A DNA stretch of 64,000 nucleotides. It comes from Chaetomium olivaceum. Lineage: Eukaryota > Ascomycota > Sordariomycetes > Sordariales > Chaetomiaceae. The number at the start of each line of letters is the position of its first letter. Within the stretch, counting starts at the first letter, position 1. The stretch is taken from positions 620,001 to 684,000 of the forward strand of contig JAYWVB010000006.1 of NCBI GenBank assembly GCA_039881045.1, in the 5' to 3' direction. The position numbers were made by a program, and so were the translations under genes. Positions 48,908 through 59,136 of the stretch are shown piece by piece. The notes beneath the pieces were generated by a model. It was not told where the DNA came from and made no database searches. It worked only from the letters and a program-made list of their open reading frames with translations.

Positions 48908-49373
48908 TTTAAGGTGAGGTTCTTTTTTTATGGGGTACTTTTGGAAGGGGCTTCTCTTTATTTCCCGTGGCTTGTTTTTTTTGGTGGGGGCAGTGGGAGG
49001 AACGGGGATTGAGAGTGGGTGGGATTGTGGAAGGATTTAAGACGAATGTCTTTTGGTCTTGGTTCTTGTGTTGGTTCTTGTGTACGTTCATCCTCCCGTT
49101 CGGGTTGTGGGCGGTTGTACGGATATGGCGTTATGGGTGGCATAATTCAGGTTTGTTTCGAGGCCGTTTCTATTCTATTCCAGTCTTGATCCAAATTCCT
49201 GCTAGCCTGTTCATCGCATGTCATTACGTACTGGATCGTCAACTCCTGCAATACGAAGCGCTTGTCGATCGTTCCTATTCTAAGTCGCCTACCCTTGATG
49301 CGCCCTTCCGGTTTCCGGATCCTTCATTCATCTCGTCGGACGAACAGCCCGAGTCTTATCATCGCAATGGCTC
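48908..49373. other. Convergent intergenic region
   Basis: Between the 3' ends of the 47171 gene and the HsbA-like gene. T/G-rich at the left. Nothing recognised. Confidence 0.45.
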
Positions 49374-50049
49374 TCATGAGAAGGTTTTAATAGTGGTCCC
49401 AATGGTAACCTTCAAGCCGGCATACTCAGTGCTCAACCCAGCAGCAACGCTGGCTTCGAGGGTGTCAATAATGCCATAAGCAAGTGTCTGCACATGGAGT
49501 GTCAGCAGATCATACCCATATGTAACGTAAAAAAGCACTTTGTTAACTCACATCGACCACCTTTTCCAACGATCTCAATACAGCGGCTACCGGGGGTCCA
49601 ACAAACGGGACCCTTGTGATGAAGCCCTTCGTGCCAATCAAGGCGTCCAGCAAGGCCTGATGTGTCTTGACAAACAGGCGGAAAGCATCGGCAATGGCCG
49701 TGGCCTCAGAACCGACATACTTGGTCTTCGGACCGGCTGACATGGAGCTGATATCGAGAGTGGTCGTAGTGACGATGTCACCGAGGCCGAGGATGACTTT
49801 CTGTGTTGCGTTTCCGTGTCAGTGGTAACAGAATACATATAGTATAACGTGGGAACAACGAACTGGCCATGGACCCTGTCCAAGGACAAGCAAGGGGGCA
49901 TTGAGGATGGTGAGTTCCTTGGCTGGCTGGATCAACTTCTGGGACTTGACGGTGAGAACTTGGATATTCTCGATCACCACAGCTGCCTTCATCTGGGCAA
50001 CCGCTACCGAGACCAGAGCGGCCAGAGCGGCGAAAATGGAGAAACGCAT
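49374..50049 (-). CDS. HsbA-like secreted hydrophobic-surface-binding protein
   Basis: Exons 50049-49875, 49796-49552 and 49487-49374; introns are 78 and 64 nt, the second with GTGAGT and CTGAC motifs, the first with a weaker GTCCAT donor. The product is 177 residues. Residues 1-18 form a signal peptide (MRFSIFAALAALVSVAVAQ). The mature part is all-helical in pattern (VIENIQVLTVKSQKLIQPAK, ATAIADAFRLFVKTHQALLD) and ends TLAYGIIDTLEASVAAGL. This is the layout of HsbA/galactomannoprotein-type proteins (Pfam HsbA). In Aspergillus, HsbA binds hydrophobic surfaces and recruits cutinase; the role here is inferred. Length matches the family. A strong TATA box lies 142 bp upstream. Confidence 0.82.
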
Positions 50050-50190
50050 GTTGGGGGGATGGTTGGGCTGTACGACGGTTTCAATCTTTTGAGAAACGGA
50101 ATACTCGGTAGTCTGGTGAATTGATGATGGTTGAAGGGAAACTGTATGGCTACAGATGGGGTTTTCTCCTCGCATCAGATCTAGGGACGG

Positions 50191-50198
50191 CTTTTATA
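50191..50198 (-). promoter_or_regulatory. TATA box of the HsbA-like gene
   Basis: TATAAAAG on the minus strand, 142 bp before the ATG at 50049; a perfect TATA box. Confidence 0.65.
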
Positions 50199-52260
50199 CT
50201 TGAAGATACCATATGCACAGGCACACACATCAGATTCATTTCAAGTTGTGGGCGTAGTAGGAATGTAGTTGATTCGGGATAATTAAAGTTGATGCAAATG
50301 ACTTGAACACTCATCTCGGGTGCTCCCGACAGTCAACATCGACTAGTTATATGTACATACCGTAGTTATTCATCATTGGAATGCTCGGGGACACCCCGGC
50401 TAGTTTATATCAAAAAGGCTGAGGGCTAATGCTTCGAAAGTAAAAGGAAACAAACCCATGGAATTTGATCAGGATAGATTGTCATCCTAACATTTAGTCG
50501 ACATGCGGTTGGTATTTTTGTAAGACAGGCCCGACTCCAAAAGGACCGGCAGCGGGGAGGCCCGTTTGACTGACTGGGTTGGTCGCGATGCTAATGGCAA
50601 ATGTTGGGGCTGTTCGTGTTTTGATTCCGCTAATATCACCATTCGGGGGTAGCCCGGGCCATGCGGTTGTGTTCTCCAGGTGACTGCCGGGACCGAAGGC
50701 CGGTGCCGGTCGTCTGTCCATATTGGTTGCGTGTTTCCCGAGTCGCCTCGGAGGTATCAGTTCACGGTGGCGCTGGGTTGGCGTTCTTGGGTACTAGCGG
50801 GAACACAGAACTGCCGCTAAGGGTCGTTCAAGTTTGCCTGATGCGGAAATGGAATGCCACACGATGACAGTTGGCCTGCAGCCTGCAGGCAGCAGGAGTG
50901 ATATTGACGTGGCAGTTGATCTCAGTACCAATTGTGGCGCCATGTTTCGATCTTTATATTGGAACAGTTACCTCACCGTTTATCTCGACCTCTGCAATTG
51001 CTAGACGACGGTTCACGGTGATTCAGAATTTCAGACCGGTTTCAATCCTGATGTCATGGCTTCCCGTGTTTGGCGGTAGGCAACCCTCTTTTCATCACGC
51101 CAGAGAAGCCCGTCGAAACTATCGGCTTTTTCTGACCAACCATAGACTGATGATGGTCCGCCGCGCAGGACGGCAGTGCGGGGGGCCACCGATACAGACG
51201 GTGGGCGAGTTTGTCTTCCACGAGCTGCAGCTGCGAGTTTGGGGGGGTTGGCTTGGCTTGGCTTGACATGGAACATGTGCAGAGTCGTAACCAGCTTATC
51301 AGCTTTCGGACTTAATACTCGGTACCTATGTTAGACAGAATGAGACTTCGCGTCGTGCGCGATCCCGGTAACCGGAGCACCCGGCTTGGGAAATTTCTTC
51401 CCTGAGTGTTGGCTTCCGAAACACCGTCTCAGTATTCGATGGCGATAGGGTCCGAGATCAGCACTGATAACAGCCTGCCTGACTACATCAACTTGCGATT
51501 GCGGCTGGTTAAATCTAGGGGAAACCGCTTGTTATCAGGATATCAACGACCCCCTCAATCTGACGGGAGGTGGAGAATGACGGATATGTCACTTCGGTCG
51601 CGTCGGCGCTGGCCGCTGAAGGAAGAAATCCCAGGGAATTTCCGACGTGTGGGTCGCTTTACTCGGGGCTGCACGAGCAAGAAGCCGATGCTGGTTCCGC
51701 AGAAATCCCTCCCAAGGAGAGGCCCGGATTTGACTGCACGAAGGCAATTCCTCGGCGGACACCGGTGACACACTCGTAATTGGGGCACGCTAGGGCATAC
51801 TGGCTGTGGCGACCGGGAGTGGTGAACCCCGTGCACACTGACTGGACACGCTTTACGCACAAATCTCGCAAGCAGGCGCAGACCTGCGGTGGGACCAGGT
51901 CTTCCAGTTTGGTGCGGCCAATCAACTCAGCCAGGGGCAACTTCGGGTGGGCCCACAACGCAGCTGACACAGACTCAACCGAGCACCAGTGAGCTCTCAA
52001 GTTGGCAGGCACGCAGGCGGGAACGCCACGGTGACGAGAACGGCCTCGTGGATTGTGACTGCTGCGGGATCCTTCTTTGGCTCGCCCCTGCAGTCATCAT
52101 CCCGGGTGCCGGTGGCCTATGGTGGTTGAGAGGCAAAGAGCAGGTCTCCCCATGTACGAATAGGTGTGACAAACAACCCGGGCATCGAACCTGCCCGCTC
52201 TGACCGCTGGCGTGGGTCGTGAGTGGATGCGGCCAAGGCCATCCGACCCGTGGAGGAAGG

Positions 52261-52307
52261 CACAAACCACGCACCGCACAAACCACGCACCGCACAAACC
52301 ACGCAAC
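52261..52307 (+). repeat. Three 16-bp tandem repeats upstream of the metallothionein gene
   Basis: The unit CACAAACCACGCACCG occurs at 52261-52276 and 52277-52292 exactly, and the third copy (52293-52307) matches for 14 bases. The array ends 54 bp before the TATA element and 182 bp before the ATG, where activator sites would be expected. The unit matches no regulator site I can name with confidence. Confidence 0.7.
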
Positions 52308-52360
52308 AACCTATGCAAGAGCCGCCAAAGCTGACCTCCTGACTTGCCATCTGCCAGGTC

Positions 52361-52366
52361 TATAAG
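52361..52366 (+). promoter_or_regulatory. TATA-like element of the metallothionein gene
   Basis: TATAAG lies 128 bp before the ATG at 52489. Confidence 0.5.
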
Positions 52367-52488
52367 TAGCGGGGAACCCTTCTCCATTCCACCAACAATC
52401 CCCCCATCCACACAAGCTCTCATCGACCTCCACATCAAAGCAAATACCAAACCAACCACTTTCACCAACCCAACACTACAGACTCAAA

Positions 52489-52633
52489 ATGGCTCCTTGC
52501 AACTGCAGCGGTTCTAAGTCGGCTTGCAACTGCGGCGACAGCTGTTAGTTCTCCCCACCGAACAGACGTTTTCACGTTTTCTGATTGATCGCTAACCCGC
52601 CGATTATCAGGCTCTTGCTCCGGCTGCAACTAA
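52489..52633 (+). CDS. Copper metallothionein, 25 residues, Neurospora type
   Basis: Two exons, 52489-52543 and 52611-52633, split by a 67-nt intron with a GTTAGT donor, a GCTAAC branch point and a TATCAG acceptor. The product has 25 residues with seven cysteines at positions 4, 6, 13, 15, 19, 21 and 24 (CxC-x6-CxC-x3-CxC-x2-C). This is the pattern of the N. crassa copper metallothionein, with one extra residue in the first spacer, and it also lacks aromatic residues and His. Such proteins bind Cu(I) in a thiolate cluster in the cytosol and are induced by copper. An intron in this position is also known from the Neurospora gene. Its small size makes it easy to miss. A tandem array and a TATA element lie upstream. 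Confidence 0.9.
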
Positions 52634-54424
52634 ATCTCCCCTTTCTCTCTAAGAGACAAGGACGTCAACCCATCCATCACGTCGTCGGCCCGGGCCTGAC
52701 TTGCAACCCCCGGGTTTTTCTTGCAGCAACATGGCGTTGGAAGCAAGGTGGTGCTGATCATTATGGACCCCGCCGGGATGGAAGACGGGTCGGGGATTTC
52801 ATGATTTATGTTTGATGCAATGCACGAATGAAGAACTGCAGTTCTGGCCAGTCGTTTCCGAAATGATATTTCGCTTCATCTATTGAGTGTAATGTCTTTG
52901 TGTTTATTGATGTTGCGATACGTCTACACGATCACGTCATCGGGTTCCGACTCTTTCCAGTCTGCCTCGGGCTCCAGAAGAAGCTCGCAATTCAACCTCC
53001 CTGCTGGGGCAACGCGTTGTCCCATGACGACAACATGCTACACCACTGCGCTCGTAGAGTCCTCGCGCCCATCATCAAACCACTAAATTTCTTTTGATTG
53101 CATTCTTCGTCTATTATTAACACCACCGGTGAACCTCCCCCCCACCCCCCTTCCTCTAGCTCTATTTCATAACTCCCAACTCGCAACCGGCCGAGAGGCC
53201 CGCACAACACTGCCGGGAATGCGACCCGGGCATCCTACTTAAAGTAGTCTATGATGTTAAGGAAAGAAATGCAACCGTGGTGCGCCATCCACAACCAAGG
53301 TAGCCGCAACTCGGACGCGGCCGTCCCAGCCCCAAAGTTATTATGGGACAAAGCTCCGGGTTGCTCTGATGCCACAGCAGGCCCCGATGCAAGGGAGCTC
53401 TAAACGCCCCTTCCCTGTATGGTAACCTGTAGGTGAACAGCGAAGAACGGATGGAAATATACGAGGTGGAAATTTGAATCGTCAGTGGACGGGACGAGAA
53501 TGCCCATAAAGCATCTGGCCGGTCATCCTGGGCGAAAATGTCCGGACTCCAAGTGTAGAAGCTTGAGTTGTAGGAACGAAACAACGGTTTTGAAAGTCTA
53601 AAGAAAGCCGTTTTTATGATTGGATTCCTTCTCTTCCCCTCTTCTTGTTTTTGTTGTTTTCCACTTTATTTTACGGATTTAGTGTCTTTTGGAGTTCGGC
53701 CTTTTTTGGAGGCCTAGATGTGGCAAGGACGGCCTCGCCCTGTCCCTGTGTCAATAAAAGCTCCACTGAAGGCCCTGGCAACGTAGTTTCTCCGGAAGCG
53801 TCATAGCCCCGGGGGAAATGCCCTCGCAGCCCGGAGGTTCGCGCATCTGCAAGGATGTTGGCGTAATGGTCATTAGCGACCCGTCTTGAAACACGGACCA
53901 AGGAATCAAGGTTTTGCCGCGAGCGTTTGGGTGTAAAACCCGCACGGGTAAGTCTCAACGGTGAATCCCACTTGACCCTTGAGTTATCATGTCTCTCTAG
54001 AAGCCAGTCAATGCAATGTGTCGGTGGGGATTCCAACTGGGCGACTTTTTTGGCAACGTTCTGGGACGAGGTTCCGTATACTTGGTGAAGGGGCTAACTG
54101 AGGGTGAATAAATCGAGAACCAAACGAATCAATGAGAGAGAGGCTCGATACGATTAGTTGTTGGAGGGTGCGGCATCATTTAAGAAGCTCGGCCTAGAGT
54201 CCGAATCCCTTTTCGCTGCGTCTCGTCGGTTTCAAATGCGCCGAACTGTATAGCCATATGAATAACTACACGCACGGTTGGTGCAGGTCACGGGTAGAGA
54301 TCATGGCTAGCTGCCATTACCTACCTAGTAGTATCTCCTCCCAGGAGCTAACAAGATACTTTTCCAGCACCCTCCCTTAAACCACTCCCGCACCCCGCCT
54401 CAACCAGCACTCAAGCCGGGCAAG
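52634..54424. other. Intergenic, holds decayed repeat copy 2
   Basis: About 1.8 kb. Apart from the repeat at 53558-53700 I see short unsupported frames only (for example 53671-54036, minus). Confidence 0.45.
53558..53700 (+). repeat. Decayed dispersed repeat, copy 2
   Basis: Partner of 9695-9876: same opening block, same T-rich middle and the same closing GTCTTTTGGAGTTCGGC-type block, with substitutions and small gaps. No coding capacity. Confidence 0.6.
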
Positions 54425-54637
54425 TCATCGGCCTCGGTCCCAGACCACATACGGCTTCCTTCCATTATCCGGCACGCCATCAATTAAGATCTGGACCAAC
54501 ACCCCCGGGTCATCCTGCGTATACGCGCCCGCAATACTCACCGTCTTCTTAGGCACATAGCTTCCCTCCGCGTCCACCTCGAGCTGCGCACACGACTGAT
54601 AAAACTGTGCTGCTTCCCCAACGCCTTGGTAGCATCA
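54425..54637 (-). pseudogene. AA9 lytic polysaccharide monooxygenase, C-terminal remnant
   Basis: Sixty-six codons read on the minus strand from 54622 to TGA at 54427-54425. The frame contains AQFYQSCAQLEV, then VPKKTVSIAGAYTQDDPGVL and KPYVVW, the characteristic end of AA9 enzymes (FYxxCAQ and GAYxxxDPGIL). AA9 proteins cleave cellulose oxidatively with copper. The N-terminal His, the second His and most of the core are missing. A stop precedes the readable frame and the LINE target-site duplication begins at 54642-54656. DNA beyond the LINE (after 57945) does not continue the gene, so the remnant was probably already broken, or an intron hides the join. Confidence 0.7.
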
Positions 54638-54641
54638 AACT

Positions 54642-54656
54642 TGAGAGATAATATCA
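54642..54656 (+). repeat. Target-site duplication, left copy
   Basis: TGAGAGATAATATCA occurs here and at 57930-57944, directly bordering the LINE. Confidence 0.85.
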
Positions 54657-57600
54657 TTATTATTCATACTCCGCTGTGCCCTAAGGCGTGCCGGACCCTC
54701 AGCTATTTACTGTACAGGAAAACCGCGCCCTCACAGGCCGGATGAAAAACCCATACCAATCTTCAAGGCAAGTACACGTGTGTGAGCCTGCGAATACAAA
54801 GAGAGGAGGCCCCCTGGCCCCGAAGGAGGGGCGTGTTAGGCCGCCGCTTCCAGCTCGAGCCTCCTAGCCAAACTGTACATCGGCAGCCTTCCTGAGTCCA
54901 TCAGCCATCCCAGGACCCTCCTCGTGAGCCGTGCTGTTGCAGGATCAATACCGTGCAGAACAGAGGAAAAGTCCCGTCGCGTTCGAATTCCAGCTCTCTC
55001 CCATCTTCGAGTCAGCGGTGGGGCCAAACACCACACTACCAGGTGCTCGGCAGTCTCCCGTCCTTCGCCGCACTGGCAGGCGGGCGTTAGGATCTCTGGG
55101 ACTCCTCGTGTAAACAGAAAGTCCCGTAGGCCTATTGCCCCCGTTCGGATCTGGACCAGCAGAGAACTCCTCGCCTTGGTGAGACCGTCGTGCCGTCTTA
55201 GGGTTTCCTCTCGGAATAGCGTCTCTCGCTGATGGTCAAAGTCGTCCCCTGGTCTGGTGATTGCTCTACCGTCCCGTTCCTTTAGCCACCTCGCTCTCCA
55301 GGCTTCCTCCGCTACCCTGTTTGTATCTACAGCTCCCCCCGCCCAGCGCGCAATCGTGCTTGCGGCGTTCTCCACTGCCGTGGGCTCCCGCAGTCCCACT
55401 GTTCGCGGCCGGCCCCTGCCGCCGTACCCCGACCGGAGTCTCTGCTGTATCTTGCGACAGGCGGTAAGAACGACGCTCCCTGCGGTCTTCTTGCCGCCCT
55501 GGCCGTCGTCTAAGTCGGTTCGCTGGAGCCTGGTTTCAAAGTCCGCAAGTCGCTTGTTGAGGTATAGGTCCAACGGTGGCACCCACGCCTCCGTTTCAAG
55601 GTTGCGGATGGGAGTGTGCTTGAAGGCTCCCGTCACAATCCGCAAGCTTTTGTTCTGGGCCTTCCCGAGGGCCTTGGTGATGCCTTTCTTTACCGGCTCG
55701 CCTCCTACGTCCGTGGGGATGTGAAACGACGATGCGCCGTAGGCCAGCGCTGACCGGATGCACTTTGTGTACACTTCTCGCGCTTTAGCTAGCCCCAGTC
55801 CCCACGTCGTCGTCGCTAGCCTCGACAGGGCGTAGCTCTGGGTCTTCAGCTTCCTCTCCACCGCCGCAAGGTGGGCTTTCCAGTTGAGCTTCCGGTCTAG
55901 CCAGACTCCTAGAAACCTGGCAGACTCTTTTGGTCTGACGGGGCTGGTGCCTCTCCCTGGGTTGGTGAGTTCCAGCTGGTTCGTCCACTGCCGTCGTCCC
56001 TTGTTGAAATGAATTAGCTCGCTCTTTTCCGGGGCGAACTTCATCCCCCGACTGTCCGCCCATCGCATACATGTTTCCCACGCCGCCTCCAGTTGCCGGA
56101 CATTGGCCTCGGGGTTTCGACCAAATACCAGGAGGTTGGTGTCATCCGCAAACCCCGTTATAGCCAAGTGAGGGTGCTCGTCTTTTAGCTGCTTGTATAA
56201 TGAGGAAATATAGAGGATGAAGAGGACAGGGGAAAGCGGTGAGCCTTGGGGGACCCCTGCCCGAATTGCTGTCGGTGCCGCCGTCTTGCCGTCAAAAAGG
56301 AGGGTGGCCTCTCGGCCCGTCAACCAGTCTTTTGTCCAGAGGACAAGCCACCTCGGGTAGCCCATTTGTTCGTCCGGTAGTAAGCCGTTGGCTTCTGCAG
56401 CTTGAGTGACCTTCCTGGCGACCACTGACTCTACTACCTTCCCTAGGGTCGGCAGTAGCGCAATGGGCCTATATCCTCCTGGGGTCTGATACACTGGCGG
56501 TGCCTTCCCCGGCTTCGGTAGTACTATGGTCTTTGCCCTTTTGAACCGGTCGGGAAACCACCCCAGTTCCAGGCACCTCGTCGCCAGTACAGCGAGCACT
56601 TCAGCCAGTGGTGTTCCACATGCCTTCAGGAGACCCACCGGGAGCAGATCCTCCCCTGGCGCCTTCCAGGGGCTTGCTCTTCCTATCGCTTTCGTGATCT
56701 CGGTCGGCGTCACTGCCTGTGAGACGTCGAAGCCCGGGTTCCAGCTGTCCAGAAAGGCTTGGTCTCCCACGTCCGTTAGGTTGGCCGGTGGGTCCGGGAA
56801 GAACCTCTTGGCCAGTGCGCTGGCCTTCTGATCGTGCGTTTTGGCCGTTACCTGCCCGGACGAGTCCTTAAATGCCGGTAGCCTCGGCGGTTCCGGCGGT
56901 AAAAAGCTCCGTAGCCTAGCCCATCTCTCCAAGCTCCACATCTGATCGGGCTTCTTTGCCCCGCTTGCTTCCTGCAGGTTGTTCCTCCAAGCCCTCGTCC
57001 GTGCTTCTCGCGTTGTTCTGGCAAGGTCCTTGAGCCTTTCGCCGAGCTCCTCCCAACAGTACTCTGCCCGAGTCTCCTTCGCCAGCCTCTCGGCCCTCCT
57101 GGCCTCACGGGCGGCCTGCTGCACCTCCACGGTCCACCAGTGAGAGCTGTAGCCGCAGCTCGCCTTCTTCCGTGGAGTGCTTTCCCCAGCGACCCATGTG
57201 AGCCACTCCACCAGGCTATCAAAAGCATTGTCGAGACCCTCGACTGTTCAGGTCCTGCTCAGTAGCCCATTCGGCCCCGGGTCTGTGAGACCCATGGCCC
57301 TACACAGCAGCTCTGATTCAGCTTTCACCCTCTCCCTGTCCATCTTCTTCCAGGCCCAGCCGTCTGGTTGGGTTGGCCTCGGCCCACGCCCTTCCCCGAC
57401 CTCGAGCACTTGTGGGTAGTGGTCTGACTTTCCGCGACATTCTTCCCCGTAGTATACTGCCTGGAGGTTTTCCGAAGTCCAGAAGTGGTCGATGGTTGAC
57501 GGGCGGCCTCGCTGTCGCCCCCCTTGGAGTCCCGATGGTGAGGTCCCACAGGGAACCCAGCTGCAAAATGTCTTCAGATTCCCTATCGTAGCGTCCGAAC

Positions 57601-57929
57601 TCGTCCCACAGTGGGTTCTTTAGGTTGAAGTCTCCTGCCAGAACCACCGGGTGGCTTGGCCTCGGCCGCCCTTGGAGGGCTCTCGGTACGTTCTCGCCGC
57701 CGGGGGGGTTGTATATGGACCAAAGCTCGAATCCGGGGCCCTCCCTTCCAAGGTCCGCCTCTGGAAACCACACGCGGCACCAGTTCTCCGTGGCTTCGGA
57801 GTCCCACTGCCTGATTTCTAATCTTTTGCTTACGTATATCGCCGCCCGCCCCTCGAGTTTGTGTACCAGGTGGTATCTGCTGCTCCGGGGGCAGTATGTA
57901 GACTTCGTCGCCTTGTTAATCCACGGTTC
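54657..57929 (-). mobile_element. Tad1-like LINE, 5'-truncated and internally deleted
   Basis: A 3273-bp non-LTR element on the minus strand bounded by a 15-bp target-site duplication. The 5' end begins at the EPW motif of the apurinic-type endonuclease, so the first open frame and the endonuclease start are missing. The 3' UTR ends in a short AAT repeat at 54657-54675. It shares this UTR with the fragment at 33205-34212. An intact duplication suggests a fairly recent insertion, yet the coding frame has a frameshift, a stop and a deletion, so the source copy or this one has decayed. Not capable of self-movement. Confidence 0.9.
54836..57928 (-). pseudogene. LINE endonuclease-reverse transcriptase frame, defective
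   Basis: Read from 57928: endonuclease segment with EPWI, VVLAGDFNLKNPLWDE and, after an apparent extra G in the run near 57535, the PSTIDHFW motif. A TGA interrupts the frame at about 57246 (after LLSRT). The open frame from 57211 carries RT motifs including APGEDLLP, YRPIALLP, GVPQGSPLSP and FADDTNLLVF, an RNase-H-less thumb, and a C-terminal CQCGEGRETAEHLVVWC knuckle. Between DEQ and YPRWLVLW (about 56362) some 50-60 residues are absent, including the GNRxxRST-like block and the AFD motif that holds the first catalytic Asp. The protein would therefore be inactive. Family assigned from motif order; it resembles Tad1. Confidence 0.85.
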
Positions 57930-57944
57930 TGAGAGATAATATCA
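57930..57944 (+). repeat. Target-site duplication, right copy
   Basis: Same 15 bases as 54642-54656. Confidence 0.85.
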
Positions 57945-58110
57945 ACCCATCAGGCAACTAGAGTTTGGGGAAACGTACCAAGTAGGTACCTAGTTAAGCC
58001 GGGCGATCCGGGCACTTCCGTCACCTCGTAAACGTTTATTTTGACGACATCCAATGCAATCTATCGAGGACCTCCCTCCTCTTCAAGCCCCGAGGCTACC
58101 AAATTAACTA

Positions 58111-59136
58111 TTAGATGGGAACAACAATCTTTACCCCACTGACGCCGGCCTTGAGCTTGTCCAGCGCCGCGTTCAACCCGTCGAGGCCGCCTCCGTCGAT
58201 CTGAACCTTGGGGCTCGGGACAACAGAACCCGCCTTGAGATTGTCCTGCAACCAGCCGTGGAAGCACTGGTAAAAATGCTTGTCCCTCGCTGCTTTGTCC
58301 ATCAACGGAAAGTTGAACTTGATCTCAGTGTTGTCAAGCGTCGAGTGGTCCGGGAGCAGGACCGGCGAATGGGCGACCCTAGCCGGGAAATCGCCCTTCG
58401 TCTCCTTGAGCACGTCCAGCGTGGGCTGCAGGCTGTCGGGGACGGCGCAGTGGGCCGTGTGCAGCTTGACGCCGTCCTTCTTGACGGCAGCAATAATCTG
58501 CGCGACAACGTCGCTGTCCTTGTAGTCAAAGACGGCGTCGGCCCCAAGCTCCTTGAGGTAAGCGTGGTGTTTGGGGCTGGCGGTGGTGTAGACGGTGAAT
58601 CCCAGGATCCGGGCGGTTTGGATCGAGAAGCTGCCGATGCTGCCGGCACCGCCCCAGATCAGCACGCCCTGCTTATCCTGCGGGGTGTACTTGGTGTCGA
58701 TCGGGATGTCGATGGTTGTCCAGGCGGTCAAAGCCGTCACGGCGGCGATGGGGAGAACGGCGCCTTCTTCGAAAGAGAGGGAATCGGGGAGCGGGAGGAC
58801 AGTCTCAAACTGGACTAGGGCGTATTTCTGAAAGGCGCCGTAATCGGGCGAGCCGTTCTGGTAGAAGGAGGAGGCGAATGCGAGGACACGGGTGCCGGGA
58901 ACAACCGTGGAGACATCGGAACCCACTTTGGCGACGACACCGGCCGCGTCGCATCCGAGGACGGCAGGGTAGGAAGGCACCGGTGGGAAGTTGGTATCGC
59001 GCTGGAAGTAGTCCATTGGGTTCAGAGCGACAGCCTTGATCTCGATGAGAACCTCAGTAGGGCCGGGCTCAGGGGTAATGCGTTCATCGACCACCAACGG
59101 ACCGCCCTCCTTGAGGAGCATGGCAGCGGAATGCAT
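58111..59136 (-). CDS. MDR-superfamily NAD(P)H oxidoreductase, zinc-independent type
   Basis: An intact single exon of 341 residues. The GroES-like N-terminus has EVLIEIKAVALNPMDYFQRD and LGCDAAGVVAKVGSDV. The Rossmann part has the nucleotide motif IWGGAGSIGSFSIQ (about residues 168-181) and LKELGADAVFDYKD. Cys/His ligands of zinc alcohol dehydrogenases are absent. The best resemblance is to the cipB/toxD-like group of fungal oxidoreductases, known from trans-enoyl-reductase-like and stress-related roles; the substrate is unknown. No neighbouring biosynthetic core gene is present, so I do not assign it to a cluster. The start follows a stretch without upstream ATG in frame. Confidence 0.88.
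   Translation of the reverse strand: MHSAAMLLKEGGPLVVDERITPEPGPTEVLIEIKAVALNPMDYFQRDTNFPPVPSYPAVLGCDAAGVVAKVGSDVSTVVPGTRVLAFASSFYQNGSPDYGAFQKYALVQFETVLPLPDSLSFEEGAVLPIAAVTALTAWTTIDIPIDTKYTPQDKQGVLIWGGAGSIGSFSIQTARILGFTVYTTASPKHHAYLKELGADAVFDYKDSDVVAQIIAAVKKDGVKLHTAHCAVPDSLQPTLDVLKETKGDFPARVAHSPVLLPDHSTLDNTEIKFNFPLMDKAARDKHFYQCFHGWLQDNLKAGSVVPSPKVQIDGGGLDGLNAALDKLKAGVSGVKIVVPI

Larger units (their letters stand above)
50050..52488. other. Intergenic between divergent genes, with a 16-bp tandem array
   Basis: About 2.4 kb shared by the upstream regions of the HsbA-like gene (minus) and the metallothionein gene (plus). It includes the HsbA TATA box, a three-copy tandem repeat (52261-52307) and the metallothionein TATA element. 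Open frames around 51406-51992 are not supported. A B-box-like GGTTCGATGCC on the minus strand near 52185 has no partner A box. Confidence 0.5.

Noticed and set aside
52165..52230. Second isolated B-box-like motif
   Set aside because: No A box at the right distance and no match to the SINE tail.
58111..59136. Oxidoreductase as part of a secondary-metabolite cluster
   Set aside because: No polyketide synthase, NRPS, P450 or regulator nearby; a lone MDR gene is not enough.
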